This document shows, piece by piece, positions 1 to 13,648 of a stretch of 64,000 nucleotides of DNA. Location of the stretch: contig WHUX01000118.1 of NCBI GenBank assembly GCA_015179025.1, positions 104,015 to 168,014 on the forward strand. The letters are read 5' to 3'. The notes under the pieces are model-generated. The model did no database searches and was not told the DNA's origin. It saw nothing but the letters and a program-made list of their open reading frames with translations. The stretch's first letter is position 1; each line of letters opens with the position of its first letter. The translations under genes were made by a program, and so were the position numbers. The stretch is from Terfezia claveryi (taxonomy: Eukaryota > Ascomycota > Pezizomycetes > Pezizales > Pezizaceae).

Positions 1-3000
1 CTACCTACTGGCTGTATAAGAAAGCGTTTTCCTCTCAAAAAGTCAATCTCATCCTTTTAAAGCTTGACAACGGTCTCTAGCGATTCAATCAGGTAATAAG
101 GCACTTCTACCTCTAGCTATTAACTTTAGTCTGAATTGAGCGAACAGAAGAATCAGTAGTGTAGTTACTAGGGCTGTCTTGTGTCCTCTGAGGGTAACGC
201 ATAAAGAACATGGGTTCATGTATTTCAGTCTCTGGGTTGTCAATATATTCCATTCCCAGCCTACCATGTTACAGATCCAATGAACAGCTTCATAATATAT
301 ATATGAATATATGTTCTTGAATATGACAGCAACTTTGTGGGCGAACAACTTGGAAGTCAGGCATTCTAAATTACTATACATACGCGCGTCATTTATATAT
401 TGGCCATCTCTTCTTTCGTATTTCTCTGATTCAAATGGAATTCCAAAAGCTTATGGGCTTACTAGATGAAACTCTATAATGTGCATTGGTTAGACTGCCT
501 CAGTTCGGAGTTGTTTTCCTCGGGTCAGGAGCTTGGGTTGGAGCCATGTCACCTTACCAACGAACCACAACCCATGAAGGCATACGAATGATGCGTAAAA
601 AAACATTGCCGGAACGACCGCACCCACCTTCCAAACATCCATTATGGAACGGACATGCTTATCCGCCTACATATGGATGCGAACAGACAAGGCCCCCTAG
701 AAGCTGGCTGTCCCCCATGGGAAAAACAGAGTCAGTCAGTTTCCTACATTGCGGATGTCCGTCAGCGGACGGGTACCACATCACCTTTGACTGTCCCGCC
801 GCCGCATGATCGGTGACTTCACCTCTTGGGGGGTCCTTGATCAACCAATTCGGAAAGAGGGGAAGACATGTGTCTGGTTGGCACAAGCTTCTCGTAGAGA
901 GAGGTCAGTAGGACGCAGTTGAAACCTTTCTCTCTTATCTATACACCCATTCGTAGGGAGCGCTCCCGTTTTTTTTTCTCTCTCTGTTTCCACCGTTCTC
1001 CCTTTATCGACAACCATGTGTTTATGATATTTTAGTCAGCTTGTGCGATATATATTCCTGTCTCCACGATTTCCATTTGTCAACCACCAAAAAAAAAAAA
1101 AAAAAATTCCACTGGCGGACAGATTAACTTATCAAGCTCTTTAATCCATCCGGCTTCTGGGTAACTCGTCATGGCTCCTTATTGGGCTGCATACAAGTAT
1201 TGAGTTTAATATAGATATAAAATCAGGTCAGGGATTGATAACTCGGAAGTATGCATATTCCTACGAAGCCTCACAGCTGCGCTAGGCCACCTAAGAATGG
1301 TGAAGGGAGCTAAATAAACACAGGCGTACTGTCCAACTTCAGAGTATCAGAGTACACACCAAATTTAGCTATTAGGCCGTTCTTAATGAGGGGCTAGATT
1401 ATCTAGCCAAGCTTGTGCTGGTACTGAACACAGAGTGGTTGATATAGGCTACTGGGGCTAACTTTTGTGATAACTGAATACATGAGACCCATACACATGT
1501 AGGATTTGCCTACGTTTGGCGTTCCTGAATAAAGGACCTATGAAGGACTGAAAGCTATATATGCTAAAGGTCCTTTCACCTCGATCCTAACTATACAATG
1601 AATTTTAAACTTCCCCGTTTCGTTCTTATACGATCAAGTACCTAAGGCGCTTCCGGTTCACTACATGGCCAATATATTGATCACCCATCTGAATGCTTGT
1701 GGAGAACACCCGGTGATCGTTACAAGCCACGGGAACTGAAGCCACACTCGGCTCTACATAGTCCGTACGCTAGAACAATCTTGGGAAACCATCAATTGCT
1801 AGACTTAATAGATAAAATCACGTGGATTGAAAAAGGTTCCAATCCGCCGATTGGGGCGGATCTTATGTCCAGATTATATCTATCACGAGCTCATTTGTCA
1901 AAACGACAATGCCCCACCCATACCATTTTCTCTGGGCGTGAAGAAATTTTCGGGATAATGTTAATGTGTCGATCAGGCAGCAGCAGGCTTCATATACATG
2001 GAGGAACATAACCAACGTGGATGCTGGATCCGCTGTACCTGGTACCTGACTCATGATTGTAAGCCTCTCATTTTTTTTTTTCGCCCGGTACTATACCTTT
2101 CGGAGTGGCTCTTACCTAGAGCAACTTAGAGAACATATTTCCTAACGGTAGGGTGTGCAGTCGGTTAGACCGTAGTGCTTGGGCAAGTTGAGTTATCAGA
2201 TTTAGTAAGTCTAGTATGCATGACGATTCTGAACTTTCTCAATATGGCGATTCGTAATCTGGCGCCAGAATAGGCAATTCGATGAAACTTTCATGTTAGG
2301 ATATAGCTATCTCAATTAGTTTACCGAACCACCGCATACTTTTGCCAATTACATAGATACCATGGAATTGTACTGTGACTTGACTCACAATGTGTACCTA
2401 AGGAAGTAATAATCATCTTTTTCCATAACCTTTTACCCCATCGCTAGGAACACTTGACAATGGATGACCGTTGAACCCCTATAAGAATTCATGCAGTAGG
2501 TGTAGCCCCAAGTTAAAATAAGCATTATTTGCTTATTGCTTATTCAATTGGGCCATAATTTGGAAGGCTAGTGTTCCAGTACATATCCTCTATGCAGAAC
2601 CATGAGGTTTCGGGAAGGAGTCACCTATATTATTATATGGCAAGTCAGGGATACCGAATTTGCCGATTTTGTAACCCTCGATTTGCCGAACCCCACGCCC
2701 GTATCAAACCGAGTAGGCACCTAGCTAACTCCATATGTCGTGCTATTGTAGCTTTGCTGTTGCGGAAGGGAACCCAGTCCCATGGATGCACTGCACCGGG
2801 ACCGGGAGGGAACAGGCATCGGTACCATGTGGTGGTACTATACATCTAACCGCTGACTCGAGCCTAGTTGTAGCGGGATATGTAGTTCTGTTCTCGTCGG
2901 ATTGCTTTACCGGGTTTCGACAGGCCCAGGCCTTGGGACTGGCAAACCAGAGTATAGGACCGGGTCCATAGAACATCTACAGCAAACACCTGAGTATCAG

Positions 3001-5500
3001 CATAGATCATAACACATAGTAAACTGCCATCACATTATTCAAATCGTACAGACATCATCTTGCATGTTTCAATTGAGTAGATACTTTTTAAACTCCCAAG
3101 GTTATATTAACTTTGAGAGCCGGCAGTGCCGTCATTGCTTATGCCCAACTCCATTCAATGCTTAACATAGAAATTTGCGAAAACCTCCTGTGCATGTGGG
3201 TCGAACGAGGCACAGGCTTACGGTACCTAGTGTCTAATTATTATTACTTTTGAGATAATTTCGACTGTCCAACGAGCAGGACAAAGTTGAAGTACACAGA
3301 TGGTGCGGATAACATAATTTCATACAGGGGAACTTGTGAAACTCTACATGTCTATAAACCGACGGGCAATATGGTTACTTAAACGAGTGCTATTGAGAGA
3401 GGTATGCATATCGACCAATAGGGAATGGGCAAGACGGTTTAGGTAGTTTTTTGAGTGATACCATTACGGAGTACACGGGCCAACCAATTGCAGCCTGGGA
3501 TAATTCCTTGTCCACAGTAGGGGGAAAAGTCACTGAACATATGTAAGCTCTCAACTCAAGATCTTAGGGTGAATTTTTCCCTCTTTAACAGTATAACGCT
3601 TGGCCCACTGTCTCATGTTCGGTCACAAGTATGCTCAAAGTAATGTAGATACTAAAGGATGTACATACCTATCTATACAACTGCGGACGTGCAGCCGGCC
3701 AAGCCTCCAGCGCAGGATCGTTTCACAATAATAAAATGTTACTTCAGACCACTGAACATGAGACTGGTGGGTTCCTAGCGTGTTACCATCCCCGCTGGAG
3801 ATTTTATTCGAGACGCACAATCAGGTTGTACTAGTATAGTAGGTACATATGCAACCAGGTACTTTATCTTCCTGGGCATGCATGTGTGCAGCACACGGGA
3901 TCGGATGATGAGCAGGCTAGGAGGTAAGTAAGGGCAGATGGGCGGATGCAGGAAAGGCCCTGACAACGCCACGGTCACGATATCTCCCAGTACCTATTGG
4001 TACTCATCTCTCAAAACCAATTAAATATAAACAACAGGCACACGGACATCTAAAATCTCTATCGGACATTGATTGGTTCCTTTTTTACGTCACGAAGGGC
4101 TGTACAGTACACTAGGTACATGTTGCTTGCAAAGGAGGTCGAAGTCAGTGCGAGCATGTGATTAATGTTACTTAAAGAGATCTGCCGTTCACAGTACCTA
4201 TGTAACAAATGATAGAGCAGTACACAAGATTGCCGTACAGATGCATGCCAGGTGCATGCACTCCACTTTGGAAGTTCGAGTCCAAAGTGCCATACATACT
4301 TTGTATAAGGGCCAATGTTCTCGTAGTGTTGACACTTTTGTTTTTCTTCCCTGCATTAAGTGCCGGAGGAAGATGCAAATCAATCTTCAACGTTTTCGAA
4401 TTTCTATATTTCTCACGGAGGTGATCTCTACCTTTGGTTTTAGCACAACGAGTAGGTGGGTACCTTGAATGTCATCTGCAAGTCAATCACACTTCACTAT
4501 ACCGAGGTAGGGATAGCCTGCCGCTCCAAGGAGAAAAAAACATCTCTGCGAAATTTCGAGCACAGAACAAAACCTACATGAGGGTATGTACTCCACTGTA
4601 CTCACCAATGCAGCTAGCTACAATCCCGCCTTCTGCATGCAGTCATGGGCTATGAGATGCCATGGCCATGGAAGGATGGATGTGACACGCAGCAATAGGA
4701 AACAAGAACTCGGGTTACAGGTAGAGAGTATACAATAAAACACCAGGGGAATATCTTTGAGTTTTTAAATTTACTGGCACCCTTGACTCGGATGGGGAAA
4801 ATAGTTTACCTACTGTATAAGACAGGACTTCTCTAGCAGTGAGCCGAGGGTGGGCTACCTAGCGGCTTGTGCCGAAGATTGAGCACTGGCCACTTCGCGC
4901 CGCCTCCTCATCCGCGGCAATTTCGCTTCAAGTCTTGTATTTTTTATTTCAAATAAAAACAGTGTGCAAGAGCATGAGGATTCAGACCTGTGGTTTCTAA
5001 ACGTTTAAAGAGAAGGGGTGGTTCAGCAGGAGCTTTGGCCTCCCAGCTTTGAGGTTTCCAGTGGGGCTTGACGGTATATGTACATATCATTGGTACAACA
5101 TCTCCTACCTCTGATCACCCCGATCAGCCCCTTGTGCGACTTCTGCCAGTAGTTTAAAACATATAAAACAGGTGAACACTTATCAAAATCGCTGACGAGG
5201 CTAAACCAATGCTGCATATGATTTTCCGGAATCAAGTATCCCGCTTACGAGAGAACTTGTTGGGTATTTGTGAGGTTAGACTCCATCTCGTTTGGCAGCT
5301 CCACCCCCACATGGTTGAGTCTTCTCCACAAGCCCCCGTTTACTGAATCATTTTCCGTCTGGGTTGGGGATTGATAACCAGACAGCCCTGTGCGCCAGCT
5401 TTACTTCTAGGCACCAGGTGAGACTGGTCTAGAGAACGTAAGTACAGTGGGTATACCGTATGTAGTAGTAGTAGGTATGTAAGTGGTTACAGAGCTCCGT
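1..5500. other. Gene-poor AT-rich region
   Basis: I see no convincing gene here. Open frames are short, lack recognisable motifs and mostly begin at non-ATG codons. The stretch holds homopolymers, including an A run near 1089-1107, many short GTAC and TAGGTACC-type words, and a perfect 9-bp stem hairpin at 4264-4289. Base composition is AT-rich, like the other gene deserts of this window. Confidence 0.6.
4264..4289. repeat. Perfect 9-bp stem hairpin
   Basis: CACTTTGGA at 4264-4272 is followed, after an 8-base loop, by its exact reverse complement at 4281-4289. The loop reads AGTTCGAG, which gives a chance resemblance to a tRNA T-loop, but the pairing register does not fit a tRNA. Function unknown. 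Confidence 0.5.
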
Positions 5501-8186
5501 GGCTGTCTCAACCTTCAACACGCGTCGTCTCCATTTCTTTTTCTGCTGGCCGTAACTCTTCCCCTTGGCATCTTGCCGCGACCGCCTGTTTTAAACACGG
5601 CCCGCTTTACCTGATGAAAGAGCACTTGGGCAGTAGAGTAAGAATCTCTTATCCTCTAGAGCGGGATTCCAGGAGGGTGGGGCTCTATTCGTATTCGGCC
5701 TCCCCTCCGCTGCACCATATTCCCCTCCCTTTCGCTATCCAACTGATCGATCTTTTCTCGATTAGCCAGCTTGAAACAGAAACTTCTATTCACTGAAGGG
5801 GCCTCTTTCGAATCTGTTGGGGGTCAATCACATTTTTTTTTCCTTTTTTTTTTTCCTCGACCGAATATCGGTCCTAGTCTACAGTGCCTACTCCGTAGCT
5901 AGCCCTTCTTCCCAAGCCACTCTCCTGCGCTGTAAATTGCCGAAGCGGATTGCTGGTGCAGACGAGTTCTACATAGTTCCCGACCTTCGAAACGGTGCAG
6001 GACTGACAGGACGACCTGGTAGCTGCACAAAGCACGGAGCGGCAGCGGCAGCGAACGAAAATTTCACCAGCAGCAAGCAAGCAGTCGGCGGACGGTGAGT
6101 TGACCACATTCTATTGAGGAACAGGGGACGTTCCACATACCCAACCCATACCCATCTCACAACATTCTCGCACACTGGATATCGGAACGGAGAGGGTACA
6201 GAGGACTGCGAACATCACAGCTCCCCAACTTCTGGTAGAGTGTCTTGATTCACGAGATTAGCACGCAATAGAACGCTTACAGTAGAGCTGAAGCTGCCAG
6301 CTGGCACTCAAAGCTCCCTTTGAAGATCGCTATCCTACCGGACCGGTCATCGGCAACTCCTCCTGCACAACCGAATTGTCTTCGTCTGTTGTCCAATCGT
6401 TGGTAAGGGTCTTCTCCTGTGGGTCTGTGTGGTTGCTTGCGCATGCTGTGCCGAACACTCCCTTTTGCAAATTCGTACAAACTAACATTCACAGCCAGTG
6501 GGGGACGGTTTTGACTTCCTTACTTCTTTACCCAACATCAAATCTCGAGGGCAGTTTGATTAGGAGCCTTTCAGCCATCCATCTAGCTCAACCTTGAATC
6601 TCGGTCCGCTACAGCTACAGATCCGCATTCTAACAGCTTAGGTTCCCTCATCGACTTTGATATCTGGAGTTCGTTGGAATTGGCCGCTAAGAGGGAGACA
6701 GAGCTTTGGGACACACAACTCCAGAGTTTCTATAACTCACATTACAGACAGCAATTACAAATACTCATCGAGGAAGCATTCTCTTGCCGATTGTTCTGTA
6801 CCCGGTTATATTTGACGTTGGACGGAGAACCTCATTCTGCGATTCGGTTAGGACAGTTAGAATCCATTCTTCTTCCATACATAACCACAACATATGCGAG
6901 CGCCAACTCCGATATCGAGGTAGCATTTTTGGGAATACAAAGATTGGAGAAGTAAGGTTCCACCCCAATCTACCGTTTATCCTTCACTTCGTTATCAGCT
7001 AGGTGAGGCTTTTGCGGTCTTGTTTTCATCAAACTACCTATGGATATTTGTACCACTTTTTTGGCCTTGTTCACAACTATTTTGTGTTTTAAGGTCTTTT
7101 CGGCACCTCCGTGAACGAAGGCATCTTTTTTTCTTTTTTTCACGAATGTGTAGGATTTGCTGAGGTGGTGCCATCTACATCTCCAACAGCCTTTCTACTG
7201 CGAACCTAGAAGCAGTCATTTCATCCGGACCCTCCATTCCTCTTTCAAGTGCAATGCTATTTTTCAGTGAATCTGTGCATTCTTCATTATGAGCCAGCCA
7301 CCAGACGTATTTGTTTAAATTGGTGTTGCTGAGTTGATAAACCTAGACAGATTCCTATTTGCGAGTTTGTTGTCACCACGATCCGAGTGGCTGCAGCAGG
7401 CCCCCTTCAGCGACTCCATAAAACGAGTTGGATGGGGCAACCGCATTGCAGCTCTTTCTTTGCCTATCATCAGCTGTTCGTCTTTTAGCGTTTTCTTGAT
7501 TTCAGTTACTATTCTACTGCCGCAATCACATGCCGCAAGCGAGAGACAGAAGTGATCTATAACTGACATTTCATCTATACCGACAGTCTCCCTATCCTCA
7601 ACGCAACTTCAGCCTTTGGGGTAGATTCCTTATCTGAGTAAAAGCAGTTGGGCAAACAGCAAAAAGAAAGACACCACACAGAGTATGTCAAAAGACTATT
7701 CCCAAACAGACAGAACACAGGGCCTGGTACCTCCCAGAAATATTGTGTTGAGGCTGACACGAAAGGGATAAAGGCGTTTATTATATCCGGCGGCGTTTGA
7801 GATTGACCATTAGCAATTGATATCCGCTTTCCACCCGCGATAGGTCCTCAAGGGCTATCGACATTCAAAAGTGAGTCGGATCTCTTCGTATTGCCATGGG
7901 GGTAAGGGTCGGGAAGGGTGTGGGGGAAACTTTGTCAGAAACACCTCAGAAACCACTGCCCCTGAATGGATCGTGCTTTTAGTGGGTATTGGCAACCCGA
8001 CGGAGAATGACTAGTGATGAGGGTGATTGGCAGGGGGATGTGCACGTTGAAGAACGAACGGGGGCTTCTAGCGATGGTCGTTGCTGACATGTCGTGCTCC
8101 TATACAGCGTTTCCACAACCACCGTCGACTCCATTTTGCTCGATCAACCAGATTGTACACCAGTAACCACGTTGTCGTCATCGCTC
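5500..8186 (+). other. Long leader / upstream region of the 8.2 kb gene
   Basis: This stretch is less AT-rich than the flanking deserts and carries pyrimidine tracts (for example 5829-5855) of the kind seen in fungal promoters and 5' leaders. It contains splice-like signals pointing in the + direction, such as a donor at 7871 and a branch site plus acceptor at 8083-8106. It may hold the promoter, a long 5' UTR with introns, and perhaps upstream coding exons of the gene at 8187-11389. Transcript data are needed to fix the borders. Confidence is moderate that it belongs to that gene and low for any specific exon. Confidence 0.35.
6641..6951 (+). CDS. Exon-like stretch, possible upstream coding exon
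   Basis: An open frame of about 103 codons is bounded by a good acceptor (branch CTAAC at 6630, AG at 6639-6640) and a good donor (GTAAGG at 6952). The translation has a normal amino-acid mix with charged helical stretches (for example RETELWDTQLQ and IEEAFSCRLF) and does not look like random AT-rich translation. There is no suitable ATG at its 5' end, so it would be an internal exon. It could be an early exon of the gene at 8187-11389 or part of a separate small gene. I recognise no domain. Confidence 0.3.
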
Positions 8187-11100
8187 ATGATAACCTCCAC
8201 CAAAAACAGTTCTTCGTGTGGTTCCATATCAAAACCTTCCACGAATCCGTCTACAAACCCAGATTCGACAGGAACCCCGGCAGCTGCCCCAACGACGAAC
8301 CCCTCAATACCGCTAGGCAGGACCAGAGCCTCTAGTTCATGCACCTATCTTCCAATTCTCCAAGGTCTGTCTGGCCCTGCCTCGCCAGCTGAAGTGACGA
8401 AAGAGATAGCTTTTGGAGGTGTGGTGGACAACAGTGGAAAGTTCTCTCCGAGGATAGTTGAGAGCGAGGGAGGATATTTCGCATTACGAAATACTGCTGT
8501 CGTAGGTGACAGGGACCGGGAGCCTGCAAGCCCTAGGAGGATTACCTCCACAACATCCTTAGTTGCGGCAGGCACGAGCGGTACGATTATCACAAGAGAC
8601 TGTGGATGGGGGGAAATGGTGACAGGAATTGAGACTGAGGGGGTGGGCACTGTGCATCATCACTATTTCTATCATCACCACAGGACCAGCTCCGGAACAT
8701 ACGAGACACCGGAGGAATTGCTTCTCAGAGTTAAGACGAAAGCGTCATCATCTAATCTGTCATTTCACCAGCAGCTACATCAACAACCAACAACGCCTAT
8801 ACAGCGCTCACCATCATCATTGTCACTGTCCTTTACACCTACTAGTGCAGCTGCTGTTTCAAACAATACAGTCACATCAACGGTCATAGGACCTCCGCCG
8901 TCGTCATCTGGGTTGGGTTCTAGCAATATCCCAACATCAACTGCAACGTCATCTGTATCGAAGACAACCGCAAAACCTTCAATACCACGCTCAAGTACTA
9001 GAACTTCACCAAAGTCATCACTTCGGCTAAGATTACCGCCTCCACCCAAGGTACAGATCGACACTCTTGGCATAGGTGTTCAGCACATCTTATTACCGCA
9101 CCACCCCTATCATCGCTTTATTCCTAATACACCGGACGGAAGAGCATACGAGAGGCGGAGAGAGAGTGCACCCAGTTTATTAGTACCGGGAATTCATCCC
9201 AGGGCAGGGGACTGGTTGCTCACACCGCCCGAAGAAGTGGGTGGTATGCTTTGGCACTGCACCCCATCCGACAATATCGACGAGATGGCTGATAGACAAG
9301 AGGAATTAGAAGGGGACGATGCTAAAAGCGCCAAGTATGCATGTCGACCCGCTACATCGGATGGAACCTTATCCCATAATAGAAATGCTGTGTCGAGAAA
9401 GGCAAATCTCTCTGCACATGTTGATGTATGCAAAGAGAAGGACGGAAACAAAATTGTCGAAGAAGGCGAGGGTGGAGAGGAGGGTCAGACAGAAGAGCTT
9501 TGGGAGGATGAGGATTGGGGTGTAGGTGAAGAGTGGTTAAAAGGCGCAGCAGAGGTCCTATGTGAGCTTTTGTCCATCCCAACCTACCTTCTAGATACAT
9601 TGCTAATTTTATTTACTTAGTATCCTCTCTTTCCCCTGTTCGGGTAACACAAGAAGCAGTTCGAATTCTCTCATATACTCTACCGTGTCCATTGCCGACA
9701 GCACCAGACCCAGCTTATGTGTCTGTTGGAGCATCAACAACGGCAACGCATCAAGGGAGGCTGCCAGCTTCTGCTAAAGATGCACCTGGCGTTGCGGCAA
9801 TGGCTGGACAAGAACTGTCAGCCGCAATCACAGCTCGTTGCAATAGCAAACGCCCTAATGCAGGAATAATACCGATAGGTTCCCGGGATGGTGTCACGAC
9901 GACTATTCATACAGTTACCTCAGCCATACAAAGACGATACGGTAAACAAGGCGCCAAAAGGGTTTACATTAACGTTTCTCATGCGATACCGCCACATATC
10001 CCGCTTAACAGGTTACCATCCATTCCACCGGCTCCCGGATCTCGAAGTGCTGGGGCTGGGGGCAATGGGCTATTTGACAATCCCTTTGGAGGTTCTGTCT
10101 CTAGTGAAGATGGCTGCTACTTTGCCCCTACAGTGTTCAATAGTATCGTGGTTGCTATGGGAGAAACACCGGGTCCAAGACTCCCTGGACATTTAATGAG
10201 TAACCCTATTTTGCCCCCGAATTCATTACATTTTAGCCTTCTAGAACGTTTCATTCCTCCAGGCTCTGCTGCAGACGACGCAGGAATGTTTTCTCCAACA
10301 TCTTCTATCTTAGTGGACCGTCTCGTGGAACTCCATGACAATCGTGGAAGCCTCTTATTTATATATCCAACAAAGACAGGAGCCAAGCAGTTTGTCAAAA
10401 ATACTTTAGGTCCGGTTTTGGATCCGCTACTAAGGAAATTAATGGTCTTGCACACATTACCAACGGACCTATTATGGAGGATACGAAATATGCCTGCTGT
10501 TGATTCCATGGCGGACTGGGAGGACCTGAAACTCAGAATGGAAAACCTGGTGGCAGCTTTAAGCCGTGTTACTGATGGAAGTCTCTCTATTGAAGTAGCT
10601 TATGCTTCTACCCAACAGATACGGTTGAACGATGAGAGCTGGAGGGAGTGGTGGAGTCAGCAGGAGCAGATGCGGATCCGGGAAATAGTCAAGCACCATT
10701 ACGCCAGCATCGCCAACATGCTTTCAAGGTCTGAGAGGTCGATACTAATACATGATCACCCTACTACCCCCTCAGTTACTATACAAAATCTATCCAGTTT
10801 CCCCTTTCCACATAATGCGCCAGCAGCGACACCGAAACCAAAACCATCCCCGAAGAAGAACACTAGTTCCAAACCTTTAGGGCAAAAGAAAGGGGACTCA
10901 ACGCGGCCAACCTCTATCGAGTTACCGGAGACCCAGATATTCACGCCCACATTTGTCACCCCAATGTCCCCCGAGGCATCTGCCCACTACCTGGGTATTC
11001 GCAGCCCTAATCTACCCATAAGTCCTAGACCCATCCCAACCACACAAACAACGTCGATTTCTCCATCCTCACATTCATCCTCAGGGTTTACAATGGGTTA

Positions 11101-11389
11101 TGGGCCTCCTGGTGACCTCGCACGGGAGGTTATCGATGGGGTTCGCGCTCTGGCAATTAGGCCCAGTAGTAAGGGAATGGGAGAAGCAGTCATGGCAAGT
11201 GCGTTGGCAGGAAGTGGGGGCAATACTGCAGTAGGACAGGGGATGGGCGGTGTTGTAGGTGAGGCGGTTGGTAGGAAAGAGGGGGCAATGAATCGGGATA
11301 GACCGGGCGAGAGTAGCTGGAAGTCTGGAGCGAGGGAGGGAGGGTTGATTGAAGTTGGTGTCTTCGTCCTGCGACGAGTGAGAAGGTAA
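8187..11389 (+). CDS. Conserved fungal protein of unknown function
   Basis: Two exons, 8187-9561 and 9621-11389, flank a 59-base intron (donor GTGAGC, branch GCTAAT, acceptor TTAG). Joining them keeps the frame and gives about 1047 residues from the ATG at 8187. The frame is open upstream to 8088, so a further 5' exon is possible. The N-terminal half is Ser/Thr/Pro-rich, with a His-rich patch and an acidic segment before the splice, and is probably disordered. The C-terminal half has ordered blocks: SLLFIYPTKTG at about residues 702-712, followed by LGPVLDPLLR, a Trp-rich block WREWWSQQEQMRIRE near 799, and the extreme C-terminus EVGVFVLRRV. This combination recalls an uncharacterised protein family I associate with ascomycetes; I know of no assigned function. 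A Pro/Lys linker separates the last blocks. No signal peptide or membrane segment is visible. Confidence 0.8.
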
Positions 11390-13648
11390 CAAGATTTTAA
11401 ACTTTGTGGGCACCGCCAATCAACAATAGACACTAGATAGGCATGATGGGTGATTCCAGGGATCCCATGTCCACCATGCCCTGTCAAAGGCTGATGCCAT
11501 ATATTACCATCTCTGTCAGGAATATTGTCAACATTACTCGCACGGAATGCCGCAAGCCCAACTTTTCATTTTTGGACTCCCTGGAATACCTATCTGGTGG
11601 TGATGCACATCCATATACCTTTCAATAATTTCCTGTGTTATACTTGTTATTCATTCCAGCTAATGTTCCTCTGGGTTGAGAAATATATTATTGTTTTTTT
11701 ATTCAAGAGTTGTCTATGTCTATGTTTTTATTCTATATTTTCTCGGTTCTATGTTTCTGAAGCTGGGTATACGGGGTTTGTCTTACCTTTTTGAGTTTTT
11801 CTATGGCAACTAGGGAATATATTATCAACATAATTGTCCGTCTACTGCTATTAACATCATCACTATAGCATTACATATCCTTTTCTTACGATGATGAAAT
11901 TTCTTAGTTCAATTTTGATTCATTTGCGGTGGTTTGTTGAAGAGCGCCAGGAAGGACCAAACTCTTTTGTGTTTTTGCCTCTGTTCACCATGAAAGTCTT
12001 GATTCCTTTCTTCACTGTGTTTTGGTTCCTTCCTGGTATGTAAGTACCACCATACATATTCCGCGCGCGCAAGCAGTTTCTTTCAAACCAAAATAGACCC
12101 TCTCAAATCTGATTTTGCACTGGTATGATTTTTTTCCTGTCATTCTTCCTGGACAACCGCCAAAATGTATGTGTTGCTTTTATTCGGCGAGCTAAAATAC
12201 CCTATGAATATTGGTTTGTCCGTCTTCATTTTTGCCGGTGAAGTTGATATGGCTGGGCCTGATGCATCAATGCGTCTGCTTGTGTGGGGGGACGGAGTGC
12301 GCCAGCCGCGCGGTGCGGGGTTGACGATTACGGTAGAGCAGCGCATCCACGCGTTGATCATGCTTATATTATCCATATTTGCTTTTCGTTCATGCGATGT
12401 CCACATGAGGCCAGGCTTGTAATCTTTTTTTTGGTTGTTGATTTGTGGGGTTAGTTTCTTCTAATTATTTTATTGGAGATAAGTTCGATAAATCTTCTGG
12501 CGTGGTGCCTCTGCCACTTAACGCCTAAGAATTTTGTTCAATTCCCTGAATTATATAGTATTTATTAACTGTTGCCTAGGTAGGCATTCTCAAAGGCATG
12601 ATAAATCGGCAGATAACGTCAATATAAGGCTACATACGTGGGGTGTTCTTTTCTGTGTCCTTCCTTACTTTTTCTTTCATACGAACCTAGCTTATAACCA
12701 CAGATCGTGGCCCAAGAGTCAGGGTTTCCGGCTATGGATAGGCCGCTAGGGCTGTATGTGTGTCAATCGATCCCCCCGGGTGATCTTCAGCCGTAAGTAA
12801 TTATCAAAGCCCAGTACACTTGTTTTATATACCTTCTAGGATCCCTATTTGTCACAGCATTGAAGGACTGGCCAAGCTATAATCTTGGGAATATGAATTA
12901 AGTGACTGTAACTGATGAATCCATATGGGTAGCTCCCCCAGATCCCCCTGCATGTGAGTTCAAATTGATGGGAAAGTGACAATTCGATTCTCAATATCGA
13001 TATCACGCTGCTGTAGTAACCGAGCCCTATGTATGTACATACCGCAGGCTTCCGGATACCAGCTCCATACATACATACATACAATTCCCGAAGAAATCAT
13101 CCAACATCTTCCCGATAACACCCCGCAGATATGGTACAGTCCTGTGATTTGCTCAAACTACCAAAAACCCGCAGCCTCTGAAACTGAGGCTGGAGAACTG
13201 GGGCATGTGTCTACAGCTCCGCATCTAAACACCAGTTTGTGACCTCGTGGGTTTGGGAAAAAATACTCTCAGATCAGAAAGCCTTCCTTGATCTGCTCTA
13301 GGATTCTCAGATGCGCCATCAGTTCTCCGTTCCGCTATCTCGCAATTTTGACAGGGAACCGTAGATATCCGTACCAACCTATCCAGCGGGAGGAGCTCTG
13401 CTCAACTCGATTTTTTTTGACAAAACACCCTAGTTCAAGTTAATATGGAACAATGTGAGCACAGACCAGGAAGCTTGGTAGGTGCAAGGCAGACTAGGTG
13501 CAGGTGGCTTTCTATTTTGGAGATCAGCTGGAAGCGGGTTCATCCACCTGACAACAGGGCCCATCTACATCTGCACAGCTGGAATGTATACTAGTAGCCA
13601 TACAACCAATTTAGGCTAGATCCCAGAGGCTAGAGCAGTGTTCTATGG
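11390..13648. other. Intergenic region downstream of the 8.2 kb gene
   Basis: This region starts with the 3' end of the preceding gene, which includes T-rich tracts near 11690-11790. It contains one GC-richer island at about 12140-12430 that is open on both strands (about 85-88 codons each), and a (CATA)n microsatellite near 13066-13081. I cannot identify a gene. Confidence 0.5.

Noticed and set aside
485..890. Overlapping + and - frames of 75-107 codons
   Set aside because: Start codons are not ATG for the + frame, both lack motifs, and the mutual overlap suggests chance openness of a GC-richer patch.
4264..4289. GTTCGAGTCC resembling a tRNA B-box
   Set aside because: The hairpin register puts the word partly in the stem, T-stem positions do not pair, and no A-box lies upstream.
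10117..10509. 130-codon minus frame
   Set aside because: Antisense shadow of the conserved + strand protein, whose splice-joined frame is continuous.
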